Assembly: GCF_004923255.1 (NCBI RefSeq)
Contig: NZ_QYRT01000040.1
Coordinates: 1 to 35,287, forward strand
DNA length: 35,287 nt
Source: Subtercola vilae
GTDB taxonomy: Bacteria; Actinomycetota; Actinomycetes; Actinomycetales; Microbacteriaceae
Direction: 5' to 3'
Shown here piece by piece: positions 25,213-35,222 of this stretch. Under the pieces are notes generated by a model that was given only the letters and a program-made list of their open reading frames with translations, was not told the origin of the DNA and searched no databases. Made by a program: the position numbers and the translations under genes. Every line of letters begins with the position of its first letter. Position 1 is the stretch's first letter.

Positions 25213-27030
25213 CTACTCCTCTTCCCACTCGGGGGCGTGTTCGCGGGCGTACTGCACAGACGAGTTGCCGACACCCTGCGGCACCATGGGCCACACCATC
25301 GAGTCTCGGCTCACCACGAAGTCGATGACCACGGGGCGATCGTTCGTCTCGTTTGCCAGCTTGATGGCGGCGTCAACGTCTTCTTTCTTGGTGACTCGGA
25401 TGCCCAGCGCACCGTATGCGTCGGCGAGCTTCACGAAGTCAGGAATCATGATCGTGCCGTCGCCGGTGTTCAGATCGGTGAACGAGTGGCGACCGTCGTA
25501 GAACAGGGTCTGCCACTGGCGAACCATGCCGAGCGACGAGTTGTTGATGATCGCCACCTTGATCGGGATCTTGTTGATCGTGCAGGTGGCGAGTTCCTGA
25601 TTCGTCATCTGGAAGCAGCCGTCGCCGTCGATCGCCCAGACCGTGCGGTCGGGGTTCGCGACTTTGGCGCCCATGGCGGCAGGAACGCCGTAGCCCATGG
25701 TGCCGGCGCCGCCGGAGTTCAGCCACGCGTTGGGGCGCTCGTACTTGATGAACTGCGCGGCCCACATCTGATGCTGGCCTACGCCCGAGGCATAGATGCC
25801 CTCTGGCCCGGTGATCTGGCCGATGCGCTCGATGACGTACTGCGGCGAGATGAGCCCGTCGACCGGTTCGGCATAGCCGAGGGGAAAGTCGGTCTTCAGC
25901 TGGTTGAGCCGCAGCCACCACTCGGCGAGGTCGGGAGCAGTGCCGTGCGAGACCTCGGTGAACGCCGCGATGAGATCGATGATCACGTCTTTGGCGTCAC
26001 CCACGATGGGCACGTCGGCGACGCGGATCTTCGAGATCTCAGCCGGGTCGATGTCGACGTGCACAACCTTGGCGTCGGGCGCGAACTCGCTGACCTTGCC
26101 CGTGACCCGGTCGTCGAATCGGGCGCCGAGCGAGATGAGCAGGTCGCTCTCCTGCAGTGCCAGCACGGCCGGAACCGTACCGTGCATGCCGGGCATGCCG
26201 AGCGCCTGCGGGTGCGAGTCGGGGAAGGCGCCGCGCGCCATGAGTGTGGTGACGACAGGCACACCGGTGAGCTCGGCGAGCTTCAGCAGCTCGGCCGAGG
26301 CCTCGGCGCGAATGACGCCGCCACCCACGTAGAACACCGGGCGCTTGGCTTCGGCGAGCAGGGCGGCAGCGGCCTGGATCTGCTTGCCGTGCGCCTTGAT
26401 CACGGGGCGGTAGCCGGGCAGGTCGATCTTCGGCGGCCAGATGAAGGGCGCCGAGTTCTGCTGCGCGTCTTTCGTCACGTCGACGAGCACCGGGCCGGGG
26501 CGGCCGGTGGATGCGAGAAGATAGGCGGCCGCAAGGGTCGCCGGCACGTCGGCCGGGTCGGTGACCAGGAACGAGTGCTTCGTGATGGGCATGGTGATGC
26601 CCACGATGTCGACCTCCTGAAAAGCGTCGGTGCCCATCAGCGTGGAGAACACCTGGCCGGTGATGCACAGGAGCGGCACCGAATCCATGTAGGCGTCGGC
26701 GATGGCCGTGACGAGGTTCGTTGCGCCGGGGCCCGACGTCGCGATGGCGACACCGACCTTGCCGGTCGACGAGGCGTACCCCTCGGCGGCGTGGCCGGCG
26801 CCCTGCTCGTGGCGCACCAGAATGTGCCGGATGGCCGTCGATGACATCAGCTCGTCGTAGAACGGCATGATGGCACCGCCCGGCAGGCCGAAGACATCTT
26901 TCACGCCGAGCATCTCGAGCGAGCGCAGAATGGCGCCCGACCCGGTGAGAATGTCGGGCTGGTTCTTGAGGGCGGTTGGTTTCGCCGCAGCACTGGTGGC
27001 TGTCGGCACGGGAGTTGATTCCGCGGACAT
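25213..27030 (-). CDS. ilvB: acetolactate synthase catalytic (large) subunit
   Basis: This encodes 605 residues from ATG 27030, chosen for its AAAGGA; an open frame 11 codons longer lacks a good site. It condenses two pyruvate, or pyruvate and 2-ketobutyrate, with ThDP, FAD and magnesium. [16 protein letters not shown] contains the catalytic Glu, [15 protein letters not shown] to [12 protein letters not shown] is the ThDP motif, and [18 protein letters not shown] is typical. It follows ilvD by 32 bases and leads directly into ilvN. Confidence 0.97.
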   Translation of the reverse strand: MSAESTPVPTATSAAAKPTALKNQPDILTGSGAILRSLEMLGVKDVFGLPGGAIMPFYDELMSSTAIRHILVRHEQGAGHAAEGYASSTGKVGVAIATSGPGATNLVTAIADAYMDSVPLLCITGQVFSTLMGTDAFQEVDIVGITMPITKHSFLVTDPADVPATLAAAYLLASTGRPGPVLVDVTKDAQQNSAPFIWPPKIDLPGYRPVIKAHGKQIQAAAALLAEAKRPVFYVGGGVIRAEASAELLKLAELTGVPVVTTLMARGAFPDSHPQALGMPGMHGTVPAVLALQESDLLISLGARFDDRVTGKVSEFAPDAKVVHVDIDPAEISKIRVADVPIVGDAKDVIIDLIAAFTEVSHGTAPDLAEWWLRLNQLKTDFPLGYAEPVDGLISPQYVIERIGQITGPEGIYASGVGQHQMWAAQFIKYERPNAWLNSGGAGTMGYGVPAAMGAKVANPDRTVWAIDGDGCFQMTNQELATCTINKIPIKVAIINNSSLGMVRQWQTLFYDGRHSFTDLNTGDGTIMIPDFVKLADAYGALGIRVTKKEDVDAAIKLANETNDRPVVIDFVVSRDSMVWPMVPQGVGNSSVQYAREHAPEWEEE

Positions 27031-27062
27031 GATGACTGATCCTTTGAGAAGTGTCGGGGCCA

Positions 27063-28757
27063 CTACCCCGTTATCGCGCCTTCTGCAGCAGAGTGCACGA
27101 GCTTGGAGTATTTGGCCAGAACGCCACGGGTATAGCGCGGAGGGAGTGGAGCCCAGCCTTCGCGGCGGGCTGCAAGCTCAGAAGACTCGACAAGTAGGTC
27201 AAGCGAGCGAGCTGCGATATCGACCCGTATTAGATCACCATCGCGCACGAAGGCGATCGGACCTGCGTCGACCGCTTCGGGTGCTATGTGGCCGATACAC
27301 AGTCCGGTTGTGCCGCCTGAGAATCTGCCGTCTGTCAAGAGTAGTACATCTTTGCCGAGCCCCGCACCCTTGATGGCGGCCGTGATGGCCAGCATCTCGC
27401 GCATGCCCGGGCCACCCTTGGGGCCTTCGTAGCGGATGATGACCACGTCGCCGTGCTCGATGAGACCCTCGGTGAGGGCATCCATCGCCGCACGCTCGCG
27501 CTCGAACACCTTTGCCGGGCCCTCGAAGACGGAGCCGTCGAAGCCCGCCGTCTTCACCACAGCGCCCTCGGGAGCAAGCGAGCCCTTCAGCACGGTGAGG
27601 CCACCGGTGGGGTGGATGGGGTTGTCCATGGTGCGCAGCACTGTGCCGTCGAGCGCGGGCGGGTCGATCTCGGCGAGGTTCTCGGCGAGGGTCTTGCCCG
27701 TGACAGTGAGTGCGTCGCCGTGCATGAGCCCAGCATCCAGGAGCGCCTTCATCAGAACGGGAAGCCCGCCCTGGCGATCGAGGTCGTTCATGACGTATTT
27801 ACCGAACGGCTTCATGTCGGCGAGATGCGGGATCTGGTCGCCGATGCGGTTGAAGTCGTCGATGGTGAGGTCGACCTCGGCCTCGTACGCGATGGCGAGC
27901 AGGTGCAGGATGACGTTGGTCGACCCTCCCAGCGCCATGGCGACGGCGATGGCGTTCTCGAAGGCGTCTTTCGTGAGAATCTGGCGCGTGGTGATGCCGA
28001 GGCGCAGCAGGTTGACCACGGCCTCGCCCGAGCGGTGCGCGAAGTAGTCGCGGCGGCGGTCGGCACTGGCCGGGGATGCACTGCCCGGCAGGCTCATACC
28101 GAGTGCTTCGGCCACACTGGCCATGGTGTTCGCGGTGTACATGCCACCACAGGCACCCTCACCCGGAGCGAAGGCGCATTCGATGCGCTTCGCATCGGCC
28201 TCGCTCATGGTGCCGGCCTTGACGCCGCCGACGGCCTCGAACGAGTCGATGATGGTGATGTCTTTCTCGGTGCCGTCGCTCAGCTTGACCCAGCCGGGTG
28301 CGATGGAGCCGGCGTACAGAAAGACGCTCGCGAGGTCGAGCCGGGCGGCTGCCATGAGCATGCCGGGCAGCGACTTGTCGCAGCCCGCGAGCAGCACAGA
28401 GCCGTCGAGGCGCTCGGCCTGCATGACGGTCTCGACCGAGTCGGCGATCACTTCACGCGAGACGAGCGAGAAGTGCATACCCTCGTGGCCCATGGAGATG
28501 CCGTCAGAGACCGAGATGGTGCCGAACTGCAGCGGGTACCCGCCACCCGAGTGCACGCCCTCTTTCGATGCCTGCGCGAGGCGGTCGAGCGAGAGGTTGC
28601 ACGGGGTGATCTCGTTCCATGAACTCGCGATGCCGATCTGGGGCTTCTCCCAGTCGGCGTCGCCCATGCCCACTGCGCGCAGCATTCCGCGCGAGGTGGT
28701 GGCTTCGATTCCATCGGTGACGACGCGGCTTCGCGGCTTCATGTCTATTTCGGGCAT
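27063..28757 (-). CDS. ilvD: dihydroxyacid dehydratase
   Basis: This encodes 564 residues. It removes water from 2,3-dihydroxy acids to form the keto-acid precursors of valine and isoleucine, with an iron-sulphur cluster and magnesium. [15 protein letters not shown] and [20 protein letters not shown] contain the cluster and signature cysteines, with PCN near the start. The ATG at 28757 stands 6 bases after TAAACT, so the operon may be leaderless. A second ATG five codons in is also usable. It is the first gene of the ilvDBNC group; having ilvD in front is less usual than a separate ilvD. Confidence 0.96.
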   Translation of the reverse strand: MPEIDMKPRSRVVTDGIEATTSRGMLRAVGMGDADWEKPQIGIASSWNEITPCNLSLDRLAQASKEGVHSGGGYPLQFGTISVSDGISMGHEGMHFSLVSREVIADSVETVMQAERLDGSVLLAGCDKSLPGMLMAAARLDLASVFLYAGSIAPGWVKLSDGTEKDITIIDSFEAVGGVKAGTMSEADAKRIECAFAPGEGACGGMYTANTMASVAEALGMSLPGSASPASADRRRDYFAHRSGEAVVNLLRLGITTRQILTKDAFENAIAVAMALGGSTNVILHLLAIAYEAEVDLTIDDFNRIGDQIPHLADMKPFGKYVMNDLDRQGGLPVLMKALLDAGLMHGDALTVTGKTLAENLAEIDPPALDGTVLRTMDNPIHPTGGLTVLKGSLAPEGAVVKTAGFDGSVFEGPAKVFERERAAMDALTEGLIEHGDVVIIRYEGPKGGPGMREMLAITAAIKGAGLGKDVLLLTDGRFSGGTTGLCIGHIAPEAVDAGPIAFVRDGDLIRVDIAARSLDLLVESSELAARREGWAPLPPRYTRGVLAKYSKLVHSAAEGAITG

Positions 28758-28763
28758 GGTAAG

Positions 28764-28769
28764 AGTTTA
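28764..28769 (-). promoter_or_regulatory. -10 element of the ilvDBNC operon
   Basis: TAAACT on the minus strand ends 6 bases before the ilvD ATG, predicting a transcript without a leader. That would leave no room for a leader-peptide attenuator in front of ilvD. No good -35 is seen. Confidence 0.45.
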
Positions 28770-28911
28770 GAACCTCTACGTGCGTGATTCTGCTCGGCGG
28801 CACCTCCGAGCGCAAGAGCAGTGCATGCATTGGGCGACCCCCGTTCAGGGCGATACGGTAGCAGCACAGGCGCTGTGCAGACCGCTGGCCGCCACGAGAA
28901 ACGAGCCCGAT

Positions 28912-29925
28912 ATGAGCCCTTTCGCGCATCGAACGCCGAGTGAACTGCGCTCCCTTGCGCTGCAGGTGGTTTCGCTGCCCGGTGCCGCATTCCTCGCCGT
29001 GCTGGCCGCGGTGGGCGACTTCACGCCGGGGGCGGCGCGCTGGGTGGTGGTTCTCGGCGTGGTGGTCGGGCTCGCCGTGTGCGCGATAGCGCGGTTCACC
29101 CGGCTGGCGACGGCGCGATTCACCATCGGGGTCATCGTGCTGACGATGGCACTGACGACACTGATCGGGCTGAGCATCCAGCCTCCCGCCATCGGCACGC
29201 TGCTCGCGTTTGTTCTGCTCGGTGTGGCCGTAGGGGCCTCCGCCTTCGTGCCGATTCGACTGGCCATCGCGTTCAGCGCGGTGTGTCTGGCGCTGGGCAT
29301 CGGGCTCATTGTGGCGCGCTCATCGATTCCGCTGGTGGCGTGCATCATCTTCGTGGCCTTGATGTCGATCACCGTGTTGGTCGTTGTGGTGCTCCGGCAG
29401 TCGCTGCAGGCCGCGCGCGACGAGGCGGTGGCACTGTCGTTGGCTGACGCACTCACGGGGCTGGCGAATCGTCGCAGCATGGAGGTGAATGTTCCATTGA
29501 TGACCGCCCTCGCCGAACGAACCGACCGTCAACTCGGGTGCCTGGTTCTCGACCTCGACCATTTCAAGCAGATCAACGACACGTACGGTCACCTGGTGGG
29601 CGATGGGGTTCTTCAGGTCACCGCGGATGCCCTGATCCAGTTCACCCGTTCGAGCGACCTCTGCGTGCGGGTCGGCGGCGACGAGTTCTCGGTGTTCACC
29701 ATCGTGCGCGGAAACGACGAGCTGGCCGAGGTGGCGGAGCGATTGCGCGCGGCCATCGAGGGGCTCGACGCAACGCCGAAGACCACTGTGAGCGTGGGCG
29801 GGGCACTGCGGCCGTTCCCCTCCGAGACAGTGCCCGCCCTCAGCCTCGAGGCACTCATGATGTCGGCCGATCAAGCGCTGTACCGGGCCAAGACCGAGGG
29901 GCGCAACGCCGTTCAGATCGCCTGA
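28912..29925 (+). CDS. membrane-anchored GGDEF diguanylate cyclase
   Basis: This encodes 337 residues from ATG 28912; a longer frame upstream lacks coding character. About six hydrophobic segments (15-160) form a membrane sensor. A short helical linker (LRQSLQAARDEAVALSLADA) then leads into the GGDEF domain with DALTGLANRR, DLDHFKQINDTYGH and an intact GGDEF (255-259). RSSD (246-249), five residues before it, is the inhibitory I-site, so the enzyme should make c-di-GMP and be product-inhibited. It is divergent from ilvD and not part of the biosynthesis operon. No EAL domain or receptor is nearby. Confidence 0.93.
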   Translation: MSPFAHRTPSELRSLALQVVSLPGAAFLAVLAAVGDFTPGAARWVVVLGVVVGLAVCAIARFTRLATARFTIGVIVLTMALTTLIGLSIQPPAIGTLLAFVLLGVAVGASAFVPIRLAIAFSAVCLALGIGLIVARSSIPLVACIIFVALMSITVLVVVVLRQSLQAARDEAVALSLADALTGLANRRSMEVNVPLMTALAERTDRQLGCLVLDLDHFKQINDTYGHLVGDGVLQVTADALIQFTRSSDLCVRVGGDEFSVFTIVRGNDELAEVAERLRAAIEGLDATPKTTVSVGGALRPFPSETVPALSLEALMMSADQALYRAKTEGRNAVQIA

Positions 29926-29948
29926 GGCGGCGGCCGTCAGGCTGTCAG

Positions 29949-30785
29949 CTACGGGCGGGCCGCGCGCAGATCGGCCAGCAGGGCCAGCACACCTGCAACC
30001 TCGCGCGGGTCGTGCACGCGAAACTCGGCGATGGTCTTGCCCGGGCCGCTCTTCAGCCCGAAGTCGCGCGGCCGCAGCACCGCGAAGGCGTCTTCGTCGG
30101 TCACATCGTCGCCCGCGTAGAGCACGGCGGTGGCCTTGGTGTACTCCTTCAGGTGCAGCAGGGCCTCGCCCTTCGTGGCACTGCGAACCGAGAACTCGAT
30201 GACGTTCTTGCCCTCCCGCACCGTGAGCCCGGCGATCTCCGCCTGGGTCTCACTGAGCGCCTGCAGGTGGGCGATGCGCGAGTCTTTCTCGGTGGCGAGG
30301 CGCGTGTGCAGCGCGAAACCGGCCGGCTTGGTCTCGACCCAGACATGCGCCAGGCCCGCGGCCACGTCTTCGAGTACCTCGCTCAGCACCTCGACCTGTT
30401 CGAGTTCGACGGTGTCGAGGTTCAGGTGGATGTCGGGGCTGTCGAGCCGGAATTCGACCCCGTGCGACCCCACCAGCAGCACCGAATCGGGCACGTTGGC
30501 CACGTGTTCGAGGCTCGCCATCGCTCGCCCCGAGATGAGGGCCACGCGGGTGTTCGGCAGGTCGAGCAGTCGAAGCACCGCCGCCCGGGCTTCGGGCAGG
30601 GCGCGGGCGCGCTGCGGATCATCCACTTCAGGAGCCAGTGTGCCGTCGAAGTCGAGCGCGACCAGCAGCCGCTCGGTCGAGGCGAGCTGCGTCAGCTTCG
30701 CCACGAGACTTTGTGTGTCGTCTGCCAACTCACCCGGCTCATACGGGCGCTGGATGTTCGCTTGGGACCCCGGCGCACCTGTCAC
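29949..30785 (-). CDS. otsB: trehalose-6-phosphate phosphatase
   Basis: This encodes 278 residues. HAD motif I is LLVALDFDGTL (45-49), motif II lies in VALISGR, and GDDVTDEDAF is motif IV. SHGVEFR and VIEFSVRSATKGEAL are OtsB hallmarks. It dephosphorylates trehalose-6-phosphate to trehalose, a stress protectant. Its ATG overlaps the otsA stop by 4 bases, so the two enzymes are made together. It is convergent with the cyclase gene. Confidence 0.95.
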   Translation of the reverse strand: MTGAPGSQANIQRPYEPGELADDTQSLVAKLTQLASTERLLVALDFDGTLAPEVDDPQRARALPEARAAVLRLLDLPNTRVALISGRAMASLEHVANVPDSVLLVGSHGVEFRLDSPDIHLNLDTVELEQVEVLSEVLEDVAAGLAHVWVETKPAGFALHTRLATEKDSRIAHLQALSETQAEIAGLTVREGKNVIEFSVRSATKGEALLHLKEYTKATAVLYAGDDVTDEDAFAVLRPRDFGLKSGPGKTIAEFRVHDPREVAGVLALLADLRAARP

Positions 30786-32404
30786 TTGCTCTGCCCACCC
30801 CCGTGCAGTTCATCGGCCGCGGCTCGTGCGTCGGCTCGTGCTTCCCGCTTCTCCGTTGCCGTCGTTGCTTCGTCGTCGGCCCGCGCCGCCGCATCGGCCG
30901 CATCAGAACTCGACTGCGCAGACGTCTGATCGGCGAGCGCGCCCAGAAAATTCTTCGACCAGCGCGCGACGTCGTATTCGATGACCCGTTTGCGCAGGCT
31001 CCGCATGCGCCTCGACTTTTCGTGCTTCGGCATGCCGATGGCCTTCATGATGGCCTCTTTCAGCCCGCCGATGTCGTGTGGGTTCACCAGTAACGCGGCC
31101 TTCAACTCATCGGCCGCACCCGCGAATTCACTCAATACGAGCACTCCGTCGTTGTCGAATCGGGTGGCGACGTACTCTTTTGCAACGAGGTTCATGCCAT
31201 CGCGCAGGGCCGTGACGAGCATGACATCGGCAGCCAGATACAGCGCCACCATCTCCTCGCGGGGCTGGCCCTGGTGAAGGTAGCTGATGGCCGTGTGGCT
31301 GATAGTACTGAAGTCACCGTTCAGTCGACCGACGGTCAGTTCGATCTCGTCGCGCAGCGTCATGTAGGTCTGAACCCGCTCGCGGCTCGGGCTCGCCACC
31401 TGCACGAGGCTGGCGTCGGCCACGCTGATCTTGCCGTCGGCGAGCAGTTCGCCGTAAGCCTTCAGGCGGTGGCCGATGCCCTTGGTGTAGTCGAGCCTGT
31501 CGACGCCGAGCATCACCACGGCTGGATCGCCCAGTTCGTGGCGGAGTTCCCTGGCACGGGCCTGTATCGCGGGGGTACGAGCCAGCTCTTCGAAGCTCGC
31601 GGCATCGATGGAGATGGGAAAGGCGCGGGCCGTGACGGTGCGCACCTGGTGGCCCCGGCGCGAGGTCTTCGCCCGGTGCGGGGCGCCCTGCACCTCGGAG
31701 ACGTCGGTTATGGGCACCTCGATGGTGGAGCCTTTGGTGGTGTAGCCGAGCAGGCGACGCACCGCGCGACTGAAGTTGCCGGCGTCAGCCACTCTCTGAA
31801 AGCCGATGACGTCGGCGCCGAGAAGGCCTTCGATCACCTGGGTACGCCAGGGCAGCTGCGAGAAGATGCCATATGCCGGAAATGGAATGTGATTGAAGAA
31901 ACCGATGACGAGGTCGGGGCGAATCTCCCGCAGCATCTTCGGTACGAGCTGCAACTGGTAGTCCTGCACCCACACCGTGGCACCGCTGGCGGCGACCGAC
32001 GCGGCGGCATCGGCGAAGCGCTGGTTCACGGACACGTAAGACTCCCACCAGTCGCGGTGGTATGTGGGCGGGGCAATGACGTCGTGGTAGAGCGGCCACA
32101 GCGTGTCGTTCGAGAATCCCTCGTAGTAGAGCTCGATCTCCTCCGCCGACAGCGTGACGGGAACGATCGAGATGTTGTCATGCTCGAACGGCTCGCTGTG
32201 GTCGTCAGCGATACCCGCCCAGCCCACCCACGCGCCGTCGCTCGCCGACATGATGGGCTCGAGCGCAGTGACCAATCCCCCCGGCGATACACGCCATTCG
32301 CTCGATCCGTCAGCTTCGACGACTTTGTCGACCGGAAGACGGTTCGACACCACGACGAGCTTGTACGAGCCGTCAGCGGTACCGGATGTGCGTTCAGAAG
32401 TGAT
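30782..32404 (-). CDS. otsA: trehalose-6-phosphate synthase, probable AUC start
   Basis: The protein is 540 residues if it starts at ATC 32404. It joins UDP-glucose and glucose-6-phosphate. VVSNRLPVDK, GWAGIAD, VWVQDYQLQLVPKMLR, FFNHIPFPAYGIF, RLDYTKGIGHRL and DGMNLVAKEYVA are all canonical. The first usual start codon (GTG 32353) would cut off YKLVV, the first beta strand next to the NRLP loop that binds substrate. Upstream in frame there is no ATG, GTG or TTG before a TAG, but an ATC lies 6 bases after AAAGGA and restores the N-terminus (ITSERTSGTADGSYKLVVV). The C-terminus is an Ala/Glu-rich tail. An ATG-to-ATC change or read error is the other explanation. Confidence 0.9.
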   Translation of the reverse strand: MTSERTSGTADGSYKLVVVSNRLPVDKVVEADGSSEWRVSPGGLVTALEPIMSASDGAWVGWAGIADDHSEPFEHDNISIVPVTLSAEEIELYYEGFSNDTLWPLYHDVIAPPTYHRDWWESYVSVNQRFADAAASVAASGATVWVQDYQLQLVPKMLREIRPDLVIGFFNHIPFPAYGIFSQLPWRTQVIEGLLGADVIGFQRVADAGNFSRAVRRLLGYTTKGSTIEVPITDVSEVQGAPHRAKTSRRGHQVRTVTARAFPISIDAASFEELARTPAIQARARELRHELGDPAVVMLGVDRLDYTKGIGHRLKAYGELLADGKISVADASLVQVASPSRERVQTYMTLRDEIELTVGRLNGDFSTISHTAISYLHQGQPREEMVALYLAADVMLVTALRDGMNLVAKEYVATRFDNDGVLVLSEFAGAADELKAALLVNPHDIGGLKEAIMKAIGMPKHEKSRRMRSLRKRVIEYDVARWSKNFLGALADQTSAQSSSDAADAAARADDEATTATEKREARADARAAADELHGGGQSK

Positions 32405-32456
32405 GGTGTTTCCTTTCCCTACCCACTACTCAGGTTACGGGTTTAGGCTCAGAAAG

Positions 32457-33329
32457 ATGATTCGAATAGGTATGAGCACCTCGTGCGTCTACCCGCTGGG
32501 GGTCGAAGAGGGCTTTCGTCACGCCAAGCTGGCCGGGTACGACGGGGTCGAAGTCATGGTCACGCGCGACGAGGTGACGCAGGCGCCTGAGACCCTTCGT
32601 GCGCTGTCGGAACGATACGAGATACCGATTCTGTCGATCCACGCGCCGGTACTTCTTCTCACGCACTTCGTCTGGGGCCGCGACCCGCAGGTCAAGCTCG
32701 AGAAGTCGGCCGAACTCGCTCGCGAGGTCGGGGCCACGACGGTGGTGGTGCATCCGCCATTCCGATGGCAGTCGGGCTACGCCGAGAACTTCTTGCGCAT
32801 CGTGCGGGAGACCACGGCCACGCACGGGGTCGAGATCGCCGTCGAGAACATGTTTCCGTGGAAGGTGAAGGGGTCGAGCCTGAAGGCGTACTCGCCCGGC
32901 TGGGATCCGGTGGTGATGGACTGCGACGCTGTCACCCTCGACTTCTCGCACGCCGCGCTTTCGGGGCGAGACTCGCTGGAGATGGCATTGGCGCTCGGCC
33001 CGCGGCTGCGGCACGTTCACCTCTGCGACGGCTCGGGATCGCTCGACGAAGGGCGTGTGTTCGACGAGCACCTGTTGCCCGGGTACGGTGGCCAGCCGGT
33101 TCGCGAGGTGCTGGCGCTGCTGGCAGCGAACGACTGGAACGGCAGCGTCGTGGCCGAGGTGAACACTCGCAAGGCCAAGACCGAAGGCGAACGACTGCAC
33201 CTGCTGCGGGAGACCCTGGCATTCGGCAGGCAGAGCGAGTGGGCACAGACTCCCAAGGCGCTCGGCAAGCGCAAGCAGAAGAAAGCCGACAAGGCCGAAC
33301 TGAAGTCACGGCAGTCTGCCGCAGAATAG
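32457..33329 (+). CDS. sugar phosphate isomerase/epimerase-like TIM barrel
   Basis: This encodes 290 residues from ATG 32457; the longer open frame is antisense to otsA. MIRIGMSTSCVYP starts the barrel. Metal and substrate residues fit the AP-endonuclease-2 / xylose-isomerase-like family: ILSIHAPVLL, TTVVVHPPF, EIAVENMFPW, VTLDFSHAAL and LRHVHLCDGSG. The substrate is unknown. The last 30 residues are a Lys-rich tail. It is divergent from otsA across only 52 bases, with TAGGCT as a possible -10 seven bases before the start. Confidence 0.88.
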   Translation: MIRIGMSTSCVYPLGVEEGFRHAKLAGYDGVEVMVTRDEVTQAPETLRALSERYEIPILSIHAPVLLLTHFVWGRDPQVKLEKSAELAREVGATTVVVHPPFRWQSGYAENFLRIVRETTATHGVEIAVENMFPWKVKGSSLKAYSPGWDPVVMDCDAVTLDFSHAALSGRDSLEMALALGPRLRHVHLCDGSGSLDEGRVFDEHLLPGYGGQPVREVLALLAANDWNGSVVAEVNTRKAKTEGERLHLLRETLAFGRQSEWAQTPKALGKRKQKKADKAELKSRQSAAE

Positions 33330-33397
33330 CGCAGCCCGAAAGCCCTCTCTGCGGTGGCGGCGAATGGCCTAACGTTGAACAAAACTGAAAGGCTGCC

Positions 33398-33589
33398 ATG
33401 CGCAAGTTCATCTTCAACAGCAGTGTCATCGGTGCGATCGCCAGCGGGTTCGCCGTGATCCAGACCAGCCGCCGCGGCCCCCGTGACTGGCGCCTCGCGC
33501 TCATGTGGGTGAGCTGGGCGTTGACCGTGGCACTCGCCGTGGGAAGCGTGCTTCAGGATGACCGTGAGGCGCGGGAGCTCGGAGAGTAG
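33398..33589 (+). CDS. small membrane protein of unknown function
   Basis: This encodes 63 residues, with GAAAGG seven bases before the start. One clear hydrophobic helix (about 33-51, LALMWVSWALTVALAVGSVL) follows a weaker one near the N-terminus, with a basic RRGPRDWR between them and an acidic tail. It stands alone after the TIM-barrel gene and may be co-transcribed with it. No family is known to me. Confidence 0.7.
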   Translation: MRKFIFNSSVIGAIASGFAVIQTSRRGPRDWRLALMWVSWALTVALAVGSVLQDDREARELGE

Positions 33590-33605
33590 TAGGTCGGGCG
33601 ATCGC

Positions 33606-33653
33606 GGGTTCGGTCGATCACGGGTTCGGGCGGTAATGGGTTCGGTCGGTCGT
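33606..33653. repeat. three degenerate 16-bp tandem repeats
   Basis: Units at 33606-33621, 33622-33637 and 33638-33653 each begin GGGTTCGG and vary after that. They lie in the 92-base gap between two convergent genes. They may have arisen by slippage; no function is evident. Confidence 0.6.
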
Positions 33654-33681
33654 AGCCGGTTCGCCGGTTGGTCTGATCGAT

Positions 33682-34419
33682 TCAGGCCAGAAAGCCGTGG
33701 AGCAGGGCAGCGGTGCCGGCAAGGTGCTCGCGCATCGCCTGGCCGGCGGCCTCGCGGTCACCGGCGAGAACGGCCGCGACGATGCGCTCGTGCTGATCGT
33801 TCGAGTGGCTGATGTTGCGGGCGAGCAACGGGATGCCGTCGAGTAGCGAGTTGACGAGCATACGGTTCTCGGCCAGAAGTGTGACGAGTGACGAGGATCC
33901 GGCGAGCTCGCCGAATGCCAGGTGCAGTCGCGAGTCGAGGCGGCGGTAGTCGTCGGGTGCAGCCGAGCTGACGGCGAGCAGGTGCTGTCTCAGTTCGGTT
34001 GACTCTGCCGGGCCCACAGGGCGTTCGGCGGCGGCGCGGGCGGCACCGACCTCGAGAACCTCGCGCACGATCAGCACATCGGTGATCTGAGTGCCAACGT
34101 GGGCGGGGTCGGTGGTGGTCGCGGTGGTGCTGGCGGCGGCTCGCGCGCGGTCGGCCGCGGCCGAGGGCAGCGGCTCGCAGACGAAGGTGCCGCCGTAGCG
34201 GCCGCGCTTCGCGAGGAGAAACCCGGCGCCGGTGAGCGAGGCGATCGCCTCGCGAACGGTGTCGCGACTCACCTCGAAGAGGGTCGCCAGTTCGCGCTCA
34301 GGGGGCAGCACGCCGCCAGGCGCGACGATTCCGAGGCGGATGATCTGCAGCAGGCGCGCGACGGTCTCCTCGAACACGTTGCCGCCGCGCACCGGGCGAA
34401 AGTGGGTGATGTCAGGCAT
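33682..34419 (-). CDS. FadR-subfamily GntR regulator
   Basis: This encodes 245 residues from ATG 34419; the longer frame runs antiparallel to nothing coding and has no better start. A winged helix at the N-terminus (GGVLPPERELATLFEVSRDT to EAIASLTGAGFLLAKRGRYGGTFV) is typical GntR. The C-terminal helical FCD domain contains the metal-binding histidines (RLDSRLHLAFGELAGSS and SHSNDQHERIVAAVLAGD). It starts 11 bases after the SDR gene and shares its transcript. It probably senses a carboxylic acid related to the SDR substrate. Confidence 0.9.
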   Translation of the reverse strand: MPDITHFRPVRGGNVFEETVARLLQIIRLGIVAPGGVLPPERELATLFEVSRDTVREAIASLTGAGFLLAKRGRYGGTFVCEPLPSAAADRARAAASTTATTTDPAHVGTQITDVLIVREVLEVGAARAAAERPVGPAESTELRQHLLAVSSAAPDDYRRLDSRLHLAFGELAGSSSLVTLLAENRMLVNSLLDGIPLLARNISHSNDQHERIVAAVLAGDREAAGQAMREHLAGTAALLHGFLA

Positions 34420-34430
34420 CCGGTGCCCCG

Positions 34431-35222
34431 TTAGATCGGGGTGACATAGGCCGCACTGATGCCGCCGTCGACCATGAACGTCGAGGCGGTGATGAACGAG
34501 GCGTCGTCGCTGGCGAGAAACGCCACCGCCGCCGCGAGCTCGGCGGGTTCGGCGAACCGGCCCGTGGGGATGTGCACCAAGCGCCGGGCGGCGCGCTCGG
34601 GGTCTTTTGCGAAGAGTTCCTGCAGCAGCTGAGTGTTGACAGGGCCGGGGCAGAGCGCGTTCACCCGGATGCCTTGGCGCGCGAACTGCACGCCGAGCTC
34701 GCGGGTCATTGCCAGCACGCCGCCCTTCGACGCCGTGTACGAGATCTGCGACGTGGCAGAGCCCAGCACGGCGACGAACGAGGCGGTGTTGATGATCGAT
34801 CCGCGCTGCTGGCGCACCATGTGGCGAAGCGCCGCGCGGGAGCAGAGGTACACCGACTTCAGGTTCACGTCTTGCACCTTCTCCCATGCCGGCAGCTCGG
34901 TGGTCTCGATGGAGTCGTCGTCGGGCGGCGAGATGCCGGCGTTGTTGAAGGCGATGTCGACCGAGCCGTAGGTGTCGTTCGTGAGGTCGAACAGGTGGTT
35001 GACCTGGGCTTCGTCGGTGACGTCGACTGGGACGAAGAGGCCGCCGACCTCGGTGGCGGCCAGGGTGCCCGCGGTCTCGTCGAGGTCGGCGATGACCACG
35101 GTGGCGCCCTCGGCGGCGAAACGGCGGGCGGTGGCGAGGCCGATGCCACTGGCTCCCCCGGTGATGACGGCGACCTTGCCGGCGAGGCGCTGGGTGAGGT
35201 CGATGCGGGCGGGTGCGGTCAC
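34431..35222 (-). CDS. short-chain dehydrogenase/reductase
   Basis: This encodes 263 residues from GTG 35222, with AAGGA seven bases upstream. VAVITGGASGIGLATAR is the NAD(P) motif, IAFNNAGISPP the NNAG motif, SIINTASF supplies the catalytic Ser, and YTASKGG the YxxxK. Asp in VVIADLD suggests NAD over NADP. The substrate is unknown. It is followed by a FadR-type regulator, which points to a catabolic step. The 65 bases to the window end show nothing else. Confidence 0.9.
   Translation of the reverse strand: MTAPARIDLTQRLAGKVAVITGGASGIGLATARRFAAEGATVVIADLDETAGTLAATEVGGLFVPVDVTDEAQVNHLFDLTNDTYGSVDIAFNNAGISPPDDDSIETTELPAWEKVQDVNLKSVYLCSRAALRHMVRQQRGSIINTASFVAVLGSATSQISYTASKGGVLAMTRELGVQFARQGIRVNALCPGPVNTQLLQELFAKDPERAARRLVHIPTGRFAEPAELAAAVAFLASDDASFITASTFMVDGGISAAYVTPI

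Noticed and set aside
34420-34887. N-terminal extension of the FadR-type gene to 401 codons
   Set aside because: It overlaps the SDR gene on the same strand out of frame. The GntR domain begins naturally at ATG 34419.
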